Shown here piece by piece: positions 46,321 to 55,097 of a stretch of DNA of 60,886 nt (position 1 is the first letter of the stretch; each line of letters starts with the position of its first letter). Under the pieces are notes generated by a model that saw only the letters and a list, made by a program, of their open reading frames with translations, was not told the DNA's origin and made no database searches. The stretch is from assembly GCA_947445115.1 (NCBI GenBank), contig CANFCG010000014.1:1-60886 (forward strand), read 5' to 3'. The position numbers and the translations under genes are program-made. This stretch comes from Comamonadaceae bacterium (GTDB lineage Bacteria; Pseudomonadota; Gammaproteobacteria; Burkholderiales; Burkholderiaceae_C).

Positions 46321-47526
46321 ATGCCTGTCTACGCTTGGAAAGCCATTAACGCCGAAGGCAAAACGATCACGGGTAAGAGTCAAGCCATTGACACAAATGC
46401 TCTGACGACTCATCTTGAGCAATCTGGCCAACTTTTACTCAAAGCTAGCGAAGTTCGACCAGGCTTCTCTTTGGGTAAACAAAAGGTCGGACGTGAGCAG
46501 CTTCTCAATTTCAGTTTTCAACTCAGCATGATGATGCGCGCTGGCGTAACCATTTTGGACGCGCTGCGTGATGTCTCCGAAGGCGAGGGCAATTCTGCCA
46601 TGCGCGAAGTCATTGGCAACCTCATCGAGAGCCTCTCAAGCGGAAAAACACTATCGCAGGCAATGGCTGCGCAGCCTAAGATTTTTGATGAGGTGTACCT
46701 TAATTTGATTCAGGCAGGTGAACAAACAGGCCAGCTAACGGAGGTTCTAGAAGACCTCACTGAAACACTGAAGTGGCAGCATGAAATGGCGAGCCAAACC
46801 AAAAAAGCGCTGACCTATCCCATTATCGTGACGGTTGTGATTACTGGCGTGATGCTATTCATGCTTGGGTACGTCGTTCCGCAAATTACGCAACTGCTAA
46901 AAACATTACAAATCGAATTGCCTTGGCAAACAAAGGTGCTGATGTGGCTGTCAGATGGCGTTGTCAATCACTGGCAGTTTATGGGGCTCGTGGTAGCTTC
47001 GCTTGTTATTTTCGGTGTCTTTTTTGCCAAAATCCCTGGCCCCATGCAAGGGCGTGTTGATAGGCTCAAGCTGAGCATCCCCGTTGTGGGGAAAGTACTC
47101 TCGCGCATCTCACTGGCTCGCTTTGCCTATGTTCTTGCAATGTTGTACGCTGCGGGTGTGACGGTGACGGATGCGTTAAAAGTAGTTGAGAAAGCAGTCG
47201 GCAACAAGGCGATGGCCGAAGCCGTCAGAAGTGCAAGGTTACAAATTGGAAAAGGCAAAAGTCTGTCTGCCGCATTCACAGGCAGTGATTTATTTCCGCC
47301 CATGGTAGTGAGTATGTTGCGCGTGGGTGAAGCCACCGGCTCGCTTGATAAATCGCTAAAAAATGTCAGCTACATGTACACGCGTGAAGCGCGCGACGCC
47401 GTGGAAAATTTACAAGCCAGCCTTCAACCCATCATGACCATCGTGCTTGGAGGGATGATGGCCGTCATCATTGTGTTTACGCTGGGACCACTCTATATCA
47501 ATGTGATCGGGGGAGGCAAGTTCTAA
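46321..47526 (+). CDS. Pilus inner-membrane platform protein (GspF/PilC/MshG family)
   Basis: A 401-residue protein with two T2SSF repeats (about 60-190 and 265-390) and three transmembrane segments (about 166-187, 218-236, 370-393). It begins with the characteristic MPVYAWKAINAEGKTITG. It couples ATPase movement to pilin polymerisation. The start lies 19 bases after the ATPase gene; a longer frame overlaps that gene. Confidence 0.93.
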   Translation: MPVYAWKAINAEGKTITGKSQAIDTNALTTHLEQSGQLLLKASEVRPGFSLGKQKVGREQLLNFSFQLSMMMRAGVTILDALRDVSEGEGNSAMREVIGNLIESLSSGKTLSQAMAAQPKIFDEVYLNLIQAGEQTGQLTEVLEDLTETLKWQHEMASQTKKALTYPIIVTVVITGVMLFMLGYVVPQITQLLKTLQIELPWQTKVLMWLSDGVVNHWQFMGLVVASLVIFGVFFAKIPGPMQGRVDRLKLSIPVVGKVLSRISLARFAYVLAMLYAAGVTVTDALKVVEKAVGNKAMAEAVRSARLQIGKGKSLSAAFTGSDLFPPMVVSMLRVGEATGSLDKSLKNVSYMYTREARDAVENLQASLQPIMTIVLGGMMAVIIVFTLGPLYINVIGGGKF

Positions 47527-49064
47527 TGGCCACCAAACTCGATTTCATTAAAAGCTCTAGCCCATTACACATACTGCATTTGTCGTCTGGCAAGGCGCAA
47601 ATTTATTTGGTAAACGCTAAAGGCGCCAAAGCTATTGCACTGACTAGTGAAGCAGGAAATGTGTCTGATCTTGCGCCCATTGCATTGGAGTCTCTGGACA
47701 TACCTTGGGCGATTTTGGTCGATCAAAGTGAAGAGACTTTTTGGGGTGGTGTCATGCCAGTCATGCGGGGTGCGGCAAAAAATGCCTGGATTGACCGGAT
47801 GTCTGCACAATCGGGCTCCGAAAGTCCGTATCAATGGTCAGAGCTTCAAGGAAAAAGCCGCTCACAACCCGATAAGCTGCGTGTGCTTGGGTACACACTG
47901 GGAAGGCCAGAAAGTCTTACACCTTGGCTTGATGCACTACAAAGCTGTGAGGCTCGAATTCGAGGGGTCTATTCGCCCGTCATGACGACAGCAACGGCGC
48001 TCAGTATCTTAAGAATAAAACCCCTCAAACGCGAATACGACATTGGCGTATTGGTCACGCCACATGCCGAGGGGATTCGTCAATCAGTGCTTGTGGCAGG
48101 ACGCGTTCGATTCTCACGCTTGGCATTGCACGCTTTTAGCGGTGGCACCCAATGGGTTCAGTCCGTTTATAGCGAAACGGCAAGACTGAGAGAGTATCTC
48201 GCCAGCAGTGGCCTCCTTAAAAGTGATCGTGCAGGCATGCATTTATACGTCGTACTGCCGCCCTCTGTTGATGCGGTGACGGCTAAAGGTGTGACCGTGG
48301 AGCACCCAAAAGATCTTTATCGCTGGATTGAGAGCCCACTTGCAGATTTGGTCTACGTTGCCGCACTGGCAAAAACGCAACCCCTTGCTCATCTAGCGCC
48401 CGCTTTTTATACTAAACGTGATTTGAGTGTGCGAATCACAAAAGGCATCTACATTGCAAGCACGATTGTTTGCGTGGTAGTCATCGCTTATGCCTCTTTT
48501 GCTATTTCACAGCTTTGGCAAAAACAAGTAGAGATAGAAGCCACAGCAGCAGCCTCAAAAACAGCATTGCAGCAATATACGGCCATTGCAAAAAACTTCC
48601 CTCCCACCCCACTAACCGCGCTTCAATTAATTGAAATGAGCAAACGATGGGATGTCATTAAAGCAAGCGCTCCTTCGAATCTGCGTGATCTTTTAGTGGT
48701 AGCAGGGCAAATTTTGGATAAGCACCCCAACATGATTATTGAATCCATGGAGTGGGTTGGAGATCTACCCAATAAGCCTAGTCCACCGAGCGCTGCGCCA
48801 GGCTTGCCACCGCCACCATCCAAAGAGAAAAAAGAAATCGCGTCACTACTACTGGCAGGCAGTATTCGCGGTATCGCTAGTGATGATTTGCGGGGCACAC
48901 GCGATGAATTATCTAAGCTCATGTTAGACTTTAATCGCGACCCTCATATTCGGGCTGAGGTGACCAAAAAACCACTGGATTTGAGCACCAAAGCATCACT
49001 GTCTGGCTCGGGTAAACAAGAGTCATCCGAGCTCAGTTTTGAAATCAAATTATGGCAACGCTAA
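47526..49064 (+). CDS. PilM-PilN/GspL-like inner-membrane assembly protein
   Basis: 512 residues. A cytoplasmic half (about 1-300) with the alternating pattern of actin-like PilM/GspL domains (IYLVNAKGAKAIALT, WLDALQSCEARIRGVYSP, IGVLVTPHAEGIRQSVLVAG). One transmembrane segment lies at about 307-328. A periplasmic half carries a helix, a Pro-rich loop (413-433) and a small C-terminal fold, like PilN. It thus looks like PilM and PilN joined, or an MshI/GspL type protein. Identity rests on topology and neighbours; sequence similarity is weak. Its first base is the last base of the platform stop region. Confidence 0.7.
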   Translation: MATKLDFIKSSSPLHILHLSSGKAQIYLVNAKGAKAIALTSEAGNVSDLAPIALESLDIPWAILVDQSEETFWGGVMPVMRGAAKNAWIDRMSAQSGSESPYQWSELQGKSRSQPDKLRVLGYTLGRPESLTPWLDALQSCEARIRGVYSPVMTTATALSILRIKPLKREYDIGVLVTPHAEGIRQSVLVAGRVRFSRLALHAFSGGTQWVQSVYSETARLREYLASSGLLKSDRAGMHLYVVLPPSVDAVTAKGVTVEHPKDLYRWIESPLADLVYVAALAKTQPLAHLAPAFYTKRDLSVRITKGIYIASTIVCVVVIAYASFAISQLWQKQVEIEATAAASKTALQQYTAIAKNFPPTPLTALQLIEMSKRWDVIKASAPSNLRDLLVVAGQILDKHPNMIIESMEWVGDLPNKPSPPSAAPGLPPPPSKEKKEIASLLLAGSIRGIASDDLRGTRDELSKLMLDFNRDPHIRAEVTKKPLDLSTKASLSGSGKQESSELSFEIKLWQR

Positions 49065-49795
49065 ATACCCAAGCGGATGGCGCATACGATGATGATGACC
49101 ATGAATCATCGGGTGCCTCTGCTATTCCCAAAGAGCTGACGTGGAGCTGGCGTACTTGGCCAAGCAATTTGCGCCGAGCGGTAACTATTTGTGCGTGCCT
49201 AAGCACGACAATGGTGGCGCTCATCTTATTTTTACAAGATCAAGATAAAGATTTCACACAAAAGCTAGATGCCAACATGAGCGGGAAGTCTCAAGCGCAA
49301 ACCAAACTACGTGAAAGCGGGCAAGAGCGCGATACCATCGTCAAAAATCTACCCGTGCTCAAAGAGCTAGAGGTGAAAGGGATTTTTGGTGAAGAAAAGC
49401 GATTGGAATGGGTAGAGCAACTCCGCATCATAGAGAAGCGATGGCCTGGCATCACCATTAAATATGACATTTCGCCGCAAAAACTTATCCCCAAAGAAGG
49501 CACCAACGGCGTGGTTCCGCCTATTCCTGCGGGAGCTAAACTGCCAAACGGCGACCCCGTCAAACAATTTGGCGTGTTTAGTACCGATATGAAGCTCACC
49601 TTATCACTTCTGCAAGAAGGTGATGCGTTGGCTATTTTTGATGAGCTAAAAATCGCAAGTCTTGGACTTTTTAGTGTCAAAAAATGCACCATGAAACGGC
49701 CCAATAACGCCATCGCCGTTGACACGCCAGGCGACTTTGGCTTACCCTTAGCCGCTGACTGCACGCTCAACTGGATTAGTATGAACGCCTATTAG
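49052..49795 (+). CDS. PilO/GspM/MshJ-like inner-membrane protein
   Basis: 247 residues: an acidic cytosolic tail (DDDDHESSG), one transmembrane segment (about 43-61), a coiled-coil-like helix (about 63-110) and a periplasmic domain. This is the plan of PilO and GspM. It overlaps the previous gene by 13 bases. The call is by topology and position. Confidence 0.65.
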   Translation: MATLNTQADGAYDDDDHESSGASAIPKELTWSWRTWPSNLRRAVTICACLSTTMVALILFLQDQDKDFTQKLDANMSGKSQAQTKLRESGQERDTIVKNLPVLKELEVKGIFGEEKRLEWVEQLRIIEKRWPGITIKYDISPQKLIPKEGTNGVVPPIPAGAKLPNGDPVKQFGVFSTDMKLTLSLLQEGDALAIFDELKIASLGLFSVKKCTMKRPNNAIAVDTPGDFGLPLAADCTLNWISMNAY

Positions 49796-49799
49796 TTAT

Positions 49800-50339
49800 A
49801 TGAATAAAAAAGGCCTCCTCGTTCTCGCTATTTGTCTCCACCAAGTCAGCTCTGCGCAGACAGCGTCAGAGCCGCCAGCAGGTGCTGGCCAGCCTCTGCA
49901 ACGAAATATAGGTCAAACCCGTTACGGCACAGGGCTAGGCAAGCTACTCACTACCGAACGCGAACGCGTCAAGATTGACAATCTGCGCTTCAACAGCGCC
50001 CCGGAGCCTACCCCAAAAACAACGGCACAAGAAATTGTGATTGAAGTGCCTATGCTTTGGCATATCGACGGCATTAGCCACCGACCCAATCGACCTCCTC
50101 AACAGCGCACAAGCGTATGGATTAATGGCCGCGTTTATGCTGAAGACGAACTTCCCCATGGCTTGAGCGTGGTGCGAAATGCAGCCGGATTGGTGATTGG
50201 CTTGAACTCAGTTGTCAGTAAAAATAAAACCGAATTTGCCAAAATTGGCGAAGATATCACAAGGCCACAAACCACAGCAGAAGCCCAAGCCATTGACTTT
50301 GCAGCGACGTTGGCGCGAAAACCACCGGAGAAGCCATGA
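49800..50339 (+). CDS. PilP/MshK-like periplasmic protein
   Basis: 179 residues with a signal peptide (about 1-19, ending SSAQ), an unstructured stretch and a short beta-rich C-terminal part. The part WHIDGISHRPNRPPQQRTSV followed by WINGRVYAEDELPHGL resembles the inner-membrane-to-secretin connector domain of PilP, GspC and MshK. Four bases of overlap with the next gene. Confidence 0.6.
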   Translation: MNKKGLLVLAICLHQVSSAQTASEPPAGAGQPLQRNIGQTRYGTGLGKLLTTERERVKIDNLRFNSAPEPTPKTTAQEIVIEVPMLWHIDGISHRPNRPPQQRTSVWINGRVYAEDELPHGLSVVRNAAGLVIGLNSVVSKNKTEFAKIGEDITRPQTTAEAQAIDFAATLARKPPEKP

Positions 50340-51895
50340 AGAACAGACACATCAAATCACCACGCAGCATGCAGCGCGGCTTGATTGGTATCTTATTGCT
50401 GGTCACGATTGCGGTTATTGCTGTCACCGTATTTAGCAAAAATATTTGGGGTGATGACGCCAAGACTTACCAGCAAAAGGTAAATCAAGAAGCGCTTAGG
50501 CAAGCGAAGGCTGCGCTGCTGGATTATTTAGTAGTAGGTGCCGTCTCAAGCGGCATTAAAGATCCTTTCGGCACGAGTAATCTGGGAAGGTTGCCGTGCC
50601 CTGATCAAGATGGCAATGGCGTTAGCGAACCATCCTGTGGTATTGGTGCAGGTCCCTACCTTTTGGCTGGCTATCACAGCTTAGGATTGTTACCTTGGGC
50701 TACGCTCAATTCTTCAGTCATTCGCGACGCGTCGCAGCAATGCCTTTGGTATGCCGTGGATGGCCTCTATAAATCCAATCCCGCATCAACACCCGTCAAT
50801 TCAGACTCGTTCGGTAGTTTTTCTGTTGTTCAGCCTGTTAAACCAACCAATCCCGCCTTGCTGAATACGACGTGGCCCATACAAACATTAGCCGGCGACT
50901 TAACAACGGTGGGTGTCTCAGCAAATCGTGTGGTCGCTGTCATCATTGCTTCTGGTTCTGCGGGCGGTACGCAAACGCAAACGTCTGTTGGTGGCGCAAC
51001 CTATGCTTGTGGCTTGACTAAAGCCGTAGGCGGCACACCTAATGCGGAAGCATCTGCCCCTGATTTCTTGAAGTACTACTCTCCTTCAATTAATAATCAA
51101 TCGCTCATACCCGCCAGTGGAACACCTGTGGCAAACCCACCTTATCCAGCAACCACGCCTGCAGGCGCTTTAACCACCTTCATGACCGCTGACGTAGGGC
51201 AAGAGCAACTGAACGACCAAGTTGTTTGGATAACGGCTGCTGAAGTAGCGCAAGCAACGACGAGACGAGTGGCACAGCTTTATGCCAACCAAATTAATCT
51301 GTATGTCAGTAAAACTGGCTTCTACCCTTGGGCTGCGGCTACACCTGGCGGGAAGTGCCAAAAAAACCTATTGCAAGGATTCGTGCCATACGACTGCGAT
51401 GTCTATCCTTCAGGGTCAAACAATAGCAGCAGCCCCACAATAAGCTTGGCTTTTGGCAGTGGGAACTTTTACAACGACATCGATAATTGGGCTGGACAAG
51501 CGCACTACGCTATAGCAAAAGATTGCGTAGCGAAAACTTCTATTACGCTCCTGTCCGTCATTTATCCAGTCTCTGGCAGCGGCGGCACTCTGACCCATCC
51601 TTGCTCAAATGGCTCAGATCGAATTAATGTGGGCACTGGCACAAATGGCCCGGCGGCCATTATTTTGATGCAAGGCCGTGCGCTCAGTAATCAATCAAGT
51701 TGCTCGCCATACAGCGGATCAAAAACTGCAAGAGATATCTCCCTATGTCTTGAAGATCCTACGAACATTGGCACGGTTCACACTGCATTTACAGCACCCA
51801 AGTCTTACTCCACCACCATGTATAACTCAGCGCCGTACAAAGTGCCGCAGACCTCTGGCAGTAATGATTACATGGTTCAATTCACTACAAACTAA
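50336..51895 (+). CDS. Large pseudopilin-like protein without Glu5 (possible tip subunit)
   Basis: 519 residues. The N-terminus has a pilin-like hydrophobic helix after RG (QRGLIGILLLVTIAVIAV), but position +5 after Gly15 is Leu, not Glu. The next part shares LPCPD (86-90), LPWATL (119-124) and YAV with the two following pilins, so it is their relative. GspK, the tip minor pseudopilin of type II secretion, is likewise large and lacks Glu5; PilX is another model. The long C-terminal part (from about 150) is not recognised and has several cysteines. Whether prepilin peptidase cuts it is uncertain. Confidence 0.7.
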   Translation: MKNRHIKSPRSMQRGLIGILLLVTIAVIAVTVFSKNIWGDDAKTYQQKVNQEALRQAKAALLDYLVVGAVSSGIKDPFGTSNLGRLPCPDQDGNGVSEPSCGIGAGPYLLAGYHSLGLLPWATLNSSVIRDASQQCLWYAVDGLYKSNPASTPVNSDSFGSFSVVQPVKPTNPALLNTTWPIQTLAGDLTTVGVSANRVVAVIIASGSAGGTQTQTSVGGATYACGLTKAVGGTPNAEASAPDFLKYYSPSINNQSLIPASGTPVANPPYPATTPAGALTTFMTADVGQEQLNDQVVWITAAEVAQATTRRVAQLYANQINLYVSKTGFYPWAAATPGGKCQKNLLQGFVPYDCDVYPSGSNNSSSPTISLAFGSGNFYNDIDNWAGQAHYAIAKDCVAKTSITLLSVIYPVSGSGGTLTHPCSNGSDRINVGTGTNGPAAIILMQGRALSNQSSCSPYSGSKTARDISLCLEDPTNIGTVHTAFTAPKSYSTTMYNSAPYKVPQTSGSNDYMVQFTTN

Positions 51896-51906
51896 GACGC
51901 TTAGGT

Positions 51907-52893
51907 ATGAAGAAAATAAAAACACTCCCCCTCGGCTTTACGCTTATTGAGTTGGCGGTGGCTTTGACTATCGTTGCCTTAGTGATTGGCGGCTTGGCTG
52001 TACCCATGAGTAAACGCATTGCCGAACAGCAGTATGTGGATACGCAAGCAAACATTGATAAAGCAATGGACGCCTTGGTTGGGTATGCCATCCAAAATCG
52101 CAGGTTGCCTTGCCCGGACGTCGATACAGTATCCGGCTCTACGGATAATCGAGACGGCTTCGAAGATATCGCTGGAGCTGCTGGTGCCATTACTGGTTGC
52201 TCTATCGGCATTGCGGGAACAGCCGCCAATGCTGTTAATTACCATTCCGATCCAGATGGTGTGAGTTGGGGAGATTTACCTTGGCAGACGCTGGGACTTG
52301 CAGCCCCAAATAATGTTGATGCTTGGAATAACCGTTTGCGCTATGCCGTGTTTACACCGCTGGTCACTCAAGTTATTCCGTCGATCACTTGCTCGAATCT
52401 ACCCACAGCGCCAACAACTGGCGTTGGATTTCAAAATCTTGGCTGCAACACAACTATCGCCAACACAACGATTGCGGGTGGCGGGCAAATTGACATCCGC
52501 TGTGCCAATCCGTCAATACCTCCGGCCACGCCAGCACTGGGCTGCCTCACGACACCCGCTGCCGCGCCCTATCAAGTGACTCAAAGCGCTGTTTTCGTCG
52601 TCTATTCAATGGGGGCCAATGGCTGGGGATCAACCAGCATGGTCAACCTTGGCTCTACAACGCCTATGGCGTTTACGTCTCCGCTCATAGCCCAGCTGCC
52701 TGACGAAGCCGCCAATGCGCCCGAGCTTGAGAGTGGGCTGACTCAGGCATTAGCAAGCGCGATGCGCCGACAATTTGTCGCCCGCTCACGCACCGACGCG
52801 TCCAGCGCGGCGGGCTCTTTCGATGACGTCGTCAGTTTTATGTCTGCCGCTACTTTGACAGCTAAGTTGTCTAACGCTGGAGTTTGGCCTTGA
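51907..52893 (+). CDS. Minor pilin of the LPCPD family, copy 1
   Basis: A 328-residue prepilin cut at G10/F11 with Glu15 at +5 (LGFTLIELAVALTIVALVIG). Family markers are VPMSKRIAEQQY, ALVGYAIQNRRLPCPD, LPWQTLGLAAP, DAWNNRLRYAV, EAANAPE and a C-terminal FDDVVSFM...NAGVWP. It is a different family from pilins 1-4. Probably part of a pilus tip with its two neighbours. Confidence 0.87.
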   Translation: MKKIKTLPLGFTLIELAVALTIVALVIGGLAVPMSKRIAEQQYVDTQANIDKAMDALVGYAIQNRRLPCPDVDTVSGSTDNRDGFEDIAGAAGAITGCSIGIAGTAANAVNYHSDPDGVSWGDLPWQTLGLAAPNNVDAWNNRLRYAVFTPLVTQVIPSITCSNLPTAPTTGVGFQNLGCNTTIANTTIAGGGQIDIRCANPSIPPATPALGCLTTPAAAPYQVTQSAVFVVYSMGANGWGSTSMVNLGSTTPMAFTSPLIAQLPDEAANAPELESGLTQALASAMRRQFVARSRTDASSAAGSFDDVVSFMSAATLTAKLSNAGVWP

Positions 52894-52898
52894 GCAAT

Positions 52899-53753
52899 AT
52901 GAAACGCGGCTTTACATTAATCGAACTGTCGATTGCTCTTGTCATCGTCGCTTTACTGCTGGGCGGTTTGTCCGTACCGTTAAGTAAGCGATTAGCCGAG
53001 CAGCAATACGCACAAACGCAAGCCAGTATTGATAAGGCCATGGAAGCTTTGGTAGGGTATGCATTATTGAATCAACGGCTTCCTTGCCCTGACATCTCAA
53101 CGACAGTGACTGACAACCGTGACGGCTTAGAGGATAGCCTGCCAGGGGCGCCGAGTACTTGCGCGATTGGCGCCAATACGGGGGCGTTTGATTTCACGCT
53201 GTCTTCGGATGCAACTGGGGCCAGCTGGGGAGATTTGCCTTGGCAAACACTAGGTCTAGCGGCACCTTACAACGCCGATGCTTGGAATAACCGTTTGCGT
53301 TATGCCGTCGTTACCTATTTTGCAATGCCTGCACCTACACTGAAAACCAATCTTGGTACAACAAGCAATAGTCTGCTGGTCTATTGCCGTGGCCCCAGCG
53401 CCACAGGTACAGCAGCGCCAGGCTGTATTTCTCCCACTTATTCGGTCAGTAACGACGTAGCCTTCGTTGTCTATTCAGAAGGCTCGAATGGCTGGGGGTC
53501 AACTAGCATCACTAGCTTATCTGTTCGCACACCCTTTAATGCAACACAACTAGCTTTCGCACCCGATGAAGCCGCCAATGCCCCTGAAAAGAAAACGGGA
53601 TCAAATACAACAGCCATCACATCGCGCAAACAATTTGTAACCAGAGATAGAACCGAGGCAGTCAGTCAAGCTGGTGAGTTTGATGATTTACTCAGTTATA
53701 TGCCCAGAGCTAAATTAGCAGCTAGACTTATGAACGCAGGCCTATACCCCTAA
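52899..53753 (+). CDS. Minor pilin of the LPCPD family, copy 2
   Basis: A 284-residue prepilin with a very short leader, cut at G4/F5 with Glu9 at +5 (MKRGFTLIELSIALVIVALL). It shares with copy 1 VPLSKRLAEQQY, ALVGYALLNQRLPCPD, LPWQTLGLAAP, DAWNNRLRYAV, DEAANAPE and FDDLLSYM...NAGLYP. The ATG is chosen over an in-frame TTG at 52884 that overlaps the previous gene. A tandem duplication is likely. Confidence 0.87.
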   Translation: MKRGFTLIELSIALVIVALLLGGLSVPLSKRLAEQQYAQTQASIDKAMEALVGYALLNQRLPCPDISTTVTDNRDGLEDSLPGAPSTCAIGANTGAFDFTLSSDATGASWGDLPWQTLGLAAPYNADAWNNRLRYAVVTYFAMPAPTLKTNLGTTSNSLLVYCRGPSATGTAAPGCISPTYSVSNDVAFVVYSEGSNGWGSTSITSLSVRTPFNATQLAFAPDEAANAPEKKTGSNTTAITSRKQFVTRDRTEAVSQAGEFDDLLSYMPRAKLAARLMNAGLYP

Positions 53754-54518
53754 ATGAAATCAATACCCCCCCCCATCTCACGCGGCTTCAACTTGGTAGA
53801 AATTGCCATTGTTTTGGTCATCTTCACCCTTGTCATCACGGGCATATTACGTGGGCAAGAATTAATTAACTCGGCCAAGGCGCGTCATTTAATCGACCAA
53901 AAAAGTAGCTTTCAAACGGCTTTTATTGCTTTTTCAAATCGATACAAATTAACCGCTGGTGATTTAACTGCCGCACAAGCAAGCTTTGTTGCTAACAATA
54001 TCGTGCTCCCCTCTGCGTGCGGCGGAGACGGTGTGGTTAATTTTGATTCGAATAACTCTCAATCTTGCAGCCAACCAGAGTCCGTTGTCGTTTTTCAAAA
54101 TTTAACTGCGGTCAATTTATTGTCATGCGCGAACTGCATGAACGTATCGCCTACAGCGCCAAACGTTGATGCAACTACGGGCAACACTTACATTAATTCT
54201 TATAGCCAATCGTATCGATTTGGTCTTGTCTCTGCATCCAACGCAGCGGCGGGTGGTTACTGGCTTGACCCTAATCCCGCTTTAATGCCGGCTAAAAATA
54301 TCTTAAGCACGGGATCAAAAATAACCGCCGCCATCTTGCAGCAAGTCGATCAAAAAGCGGATGACGGATTTCCTCACTCAGGGCTCTTCAGACAAAGTAC
54401 CACCGACTCTGCTGACTCCACAACCAACTGCGCACCATCAACGGTGGCAGGTACAGTGACAAGCTACACGTGGAATAACTTGGGCAATGCCAACTGCGCA
54501 GGTGCTTGGCTCTTTTAA
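53754..54518 (+). CDS. Type IV pilin-like protein 5 (C9 tract in the leader)
   Basis: A 254-residue prepilin cut at G11/F12 with Glu at +5 (SRGFNLVEIAIVLVIF). It belongs with pilins 1-4: GILRGQELINSAK, AGDLTAAQ, C125/C128 (CANC), KADDGFPHSGLFR and C226/C248 near the end (AGAWLF), plus two extra cysteines (89, 105). Codons 5-7 are CCC CCC CCC, a run of nine C (53766-53774) before the cleavage site; a change of length would abolish the protein. It follows the previous stop directly. Confidence 0.88.
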   Translation: MKSIPPPISRGFNLVEIAIVLVIFTLVITGILRGQELINSAKARHLIDQKSSFQTAFIAFSNRYKLTAGDLTAAQASFVANNIVLPSACGGDGVVNFDSNNSQSCSQPESVVVFQNLTAVNLLSCANCMNVSPTAPNVDATTGNTYINSYSQSYRFGLVSASNAAAGGYWLDPNPALMPAKNILSTGSKITAAILQQVDQKADDGFPHSGLFRQSTTDSADSTTNCAPSTVAGTVTSYTWNNLGNANCAGAWLF

Positions 54519-54560
54519 GCAGGGATAATTAGCGGCTCGCAATGTTGCGCTGGCTGGCTC

Positions 54561-55097
54561 GTGTTTTTAGGGATTGTCCTCGTGCTTATTTCTTTTGTCG
54601 GGTTAATGGGTAGTGGCAAAACGACCGTCGGTCGGGCTTTGGCACGCCGTTTAAAACTTGATTTTTTTGATACTGATCATGTGATTGAGGCACGCCTTGG
54701 TTATTCGCTACGCACTTTTTTTGAACAAGAAGGTGAGCCGCGTTTCCGTGATTTAGAAGCCTCGGTCATTGAAGAGCTAACGCTCAAAAATAACGCTATC
54801 TTGTCCACTGGCGGCGGCGCTTGCGGGCGACTTGCGAACCGTGAACATCTCAACACCCGCTCGCACTGCATTTACCTCAAAGCCACGCCAGAAGAGCTCT
54901 ACCGCCGCATTCGACACGATGGCACGCGTCCGCTTTTACAGGTGAGTGATCCACTCGCGAAGCTACGTGATTTGTATACGGCACGGCACCTGCTGTACAG
55001 TGAGACTGCCCACGAAACATTTGAAACATCGCGCCCATCGATGAGTTTTCTCATTAATCAAATTCACTCAAAATTGGAGCTCGCCGGTGTCATCTAA
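54561..55097 (+). CDS. aroK: Shikimate kinase
   Basis: About 178 residues. P-loop [11 protein letters not shown], the shikimate-binding [17 protein letters not shown] and the lid [12 protein letters not shown] are all present. It phosphorylates shikimate in aromatic amino-acid synthesis. No ATG fits; GTG at 54561 or at 54582 must be used, the latter giving the more usual N-terminus. It overlaps aroB by 11 bases. Confidence 0.94.
   Translation: MFLGIVLVLISFVGLMGSGKTTVGRALARRLKLDFFDTDHVIEARLGYSLRTFFEQEGEPRFRDLEASVIEELTLKNNAILSTGGGACGRLANREHLNTRSHCIYLKATPEELYRRIRHDGTRPLLQVSDPLAKLRDLYTARHLLYSETAHETFETSRPSMSFLINQIHSKLELAGVI

Noticed and set aside
38008-54518. Whole locus as a type II secretion system
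   Set aside because: There is no GspC/GspD-type gene order or GspG-like major pseudopilin with its short C-terminus, and the secretin is MshL-like. A secretion role for the filament is still not excluded.
54542-54613. Small open frame starting at ATG 54542 before aroK
   Set aside because: It has 23 codons, overlaps the aroK start in another frame, and shows no ribosome binding site or conserved motif.
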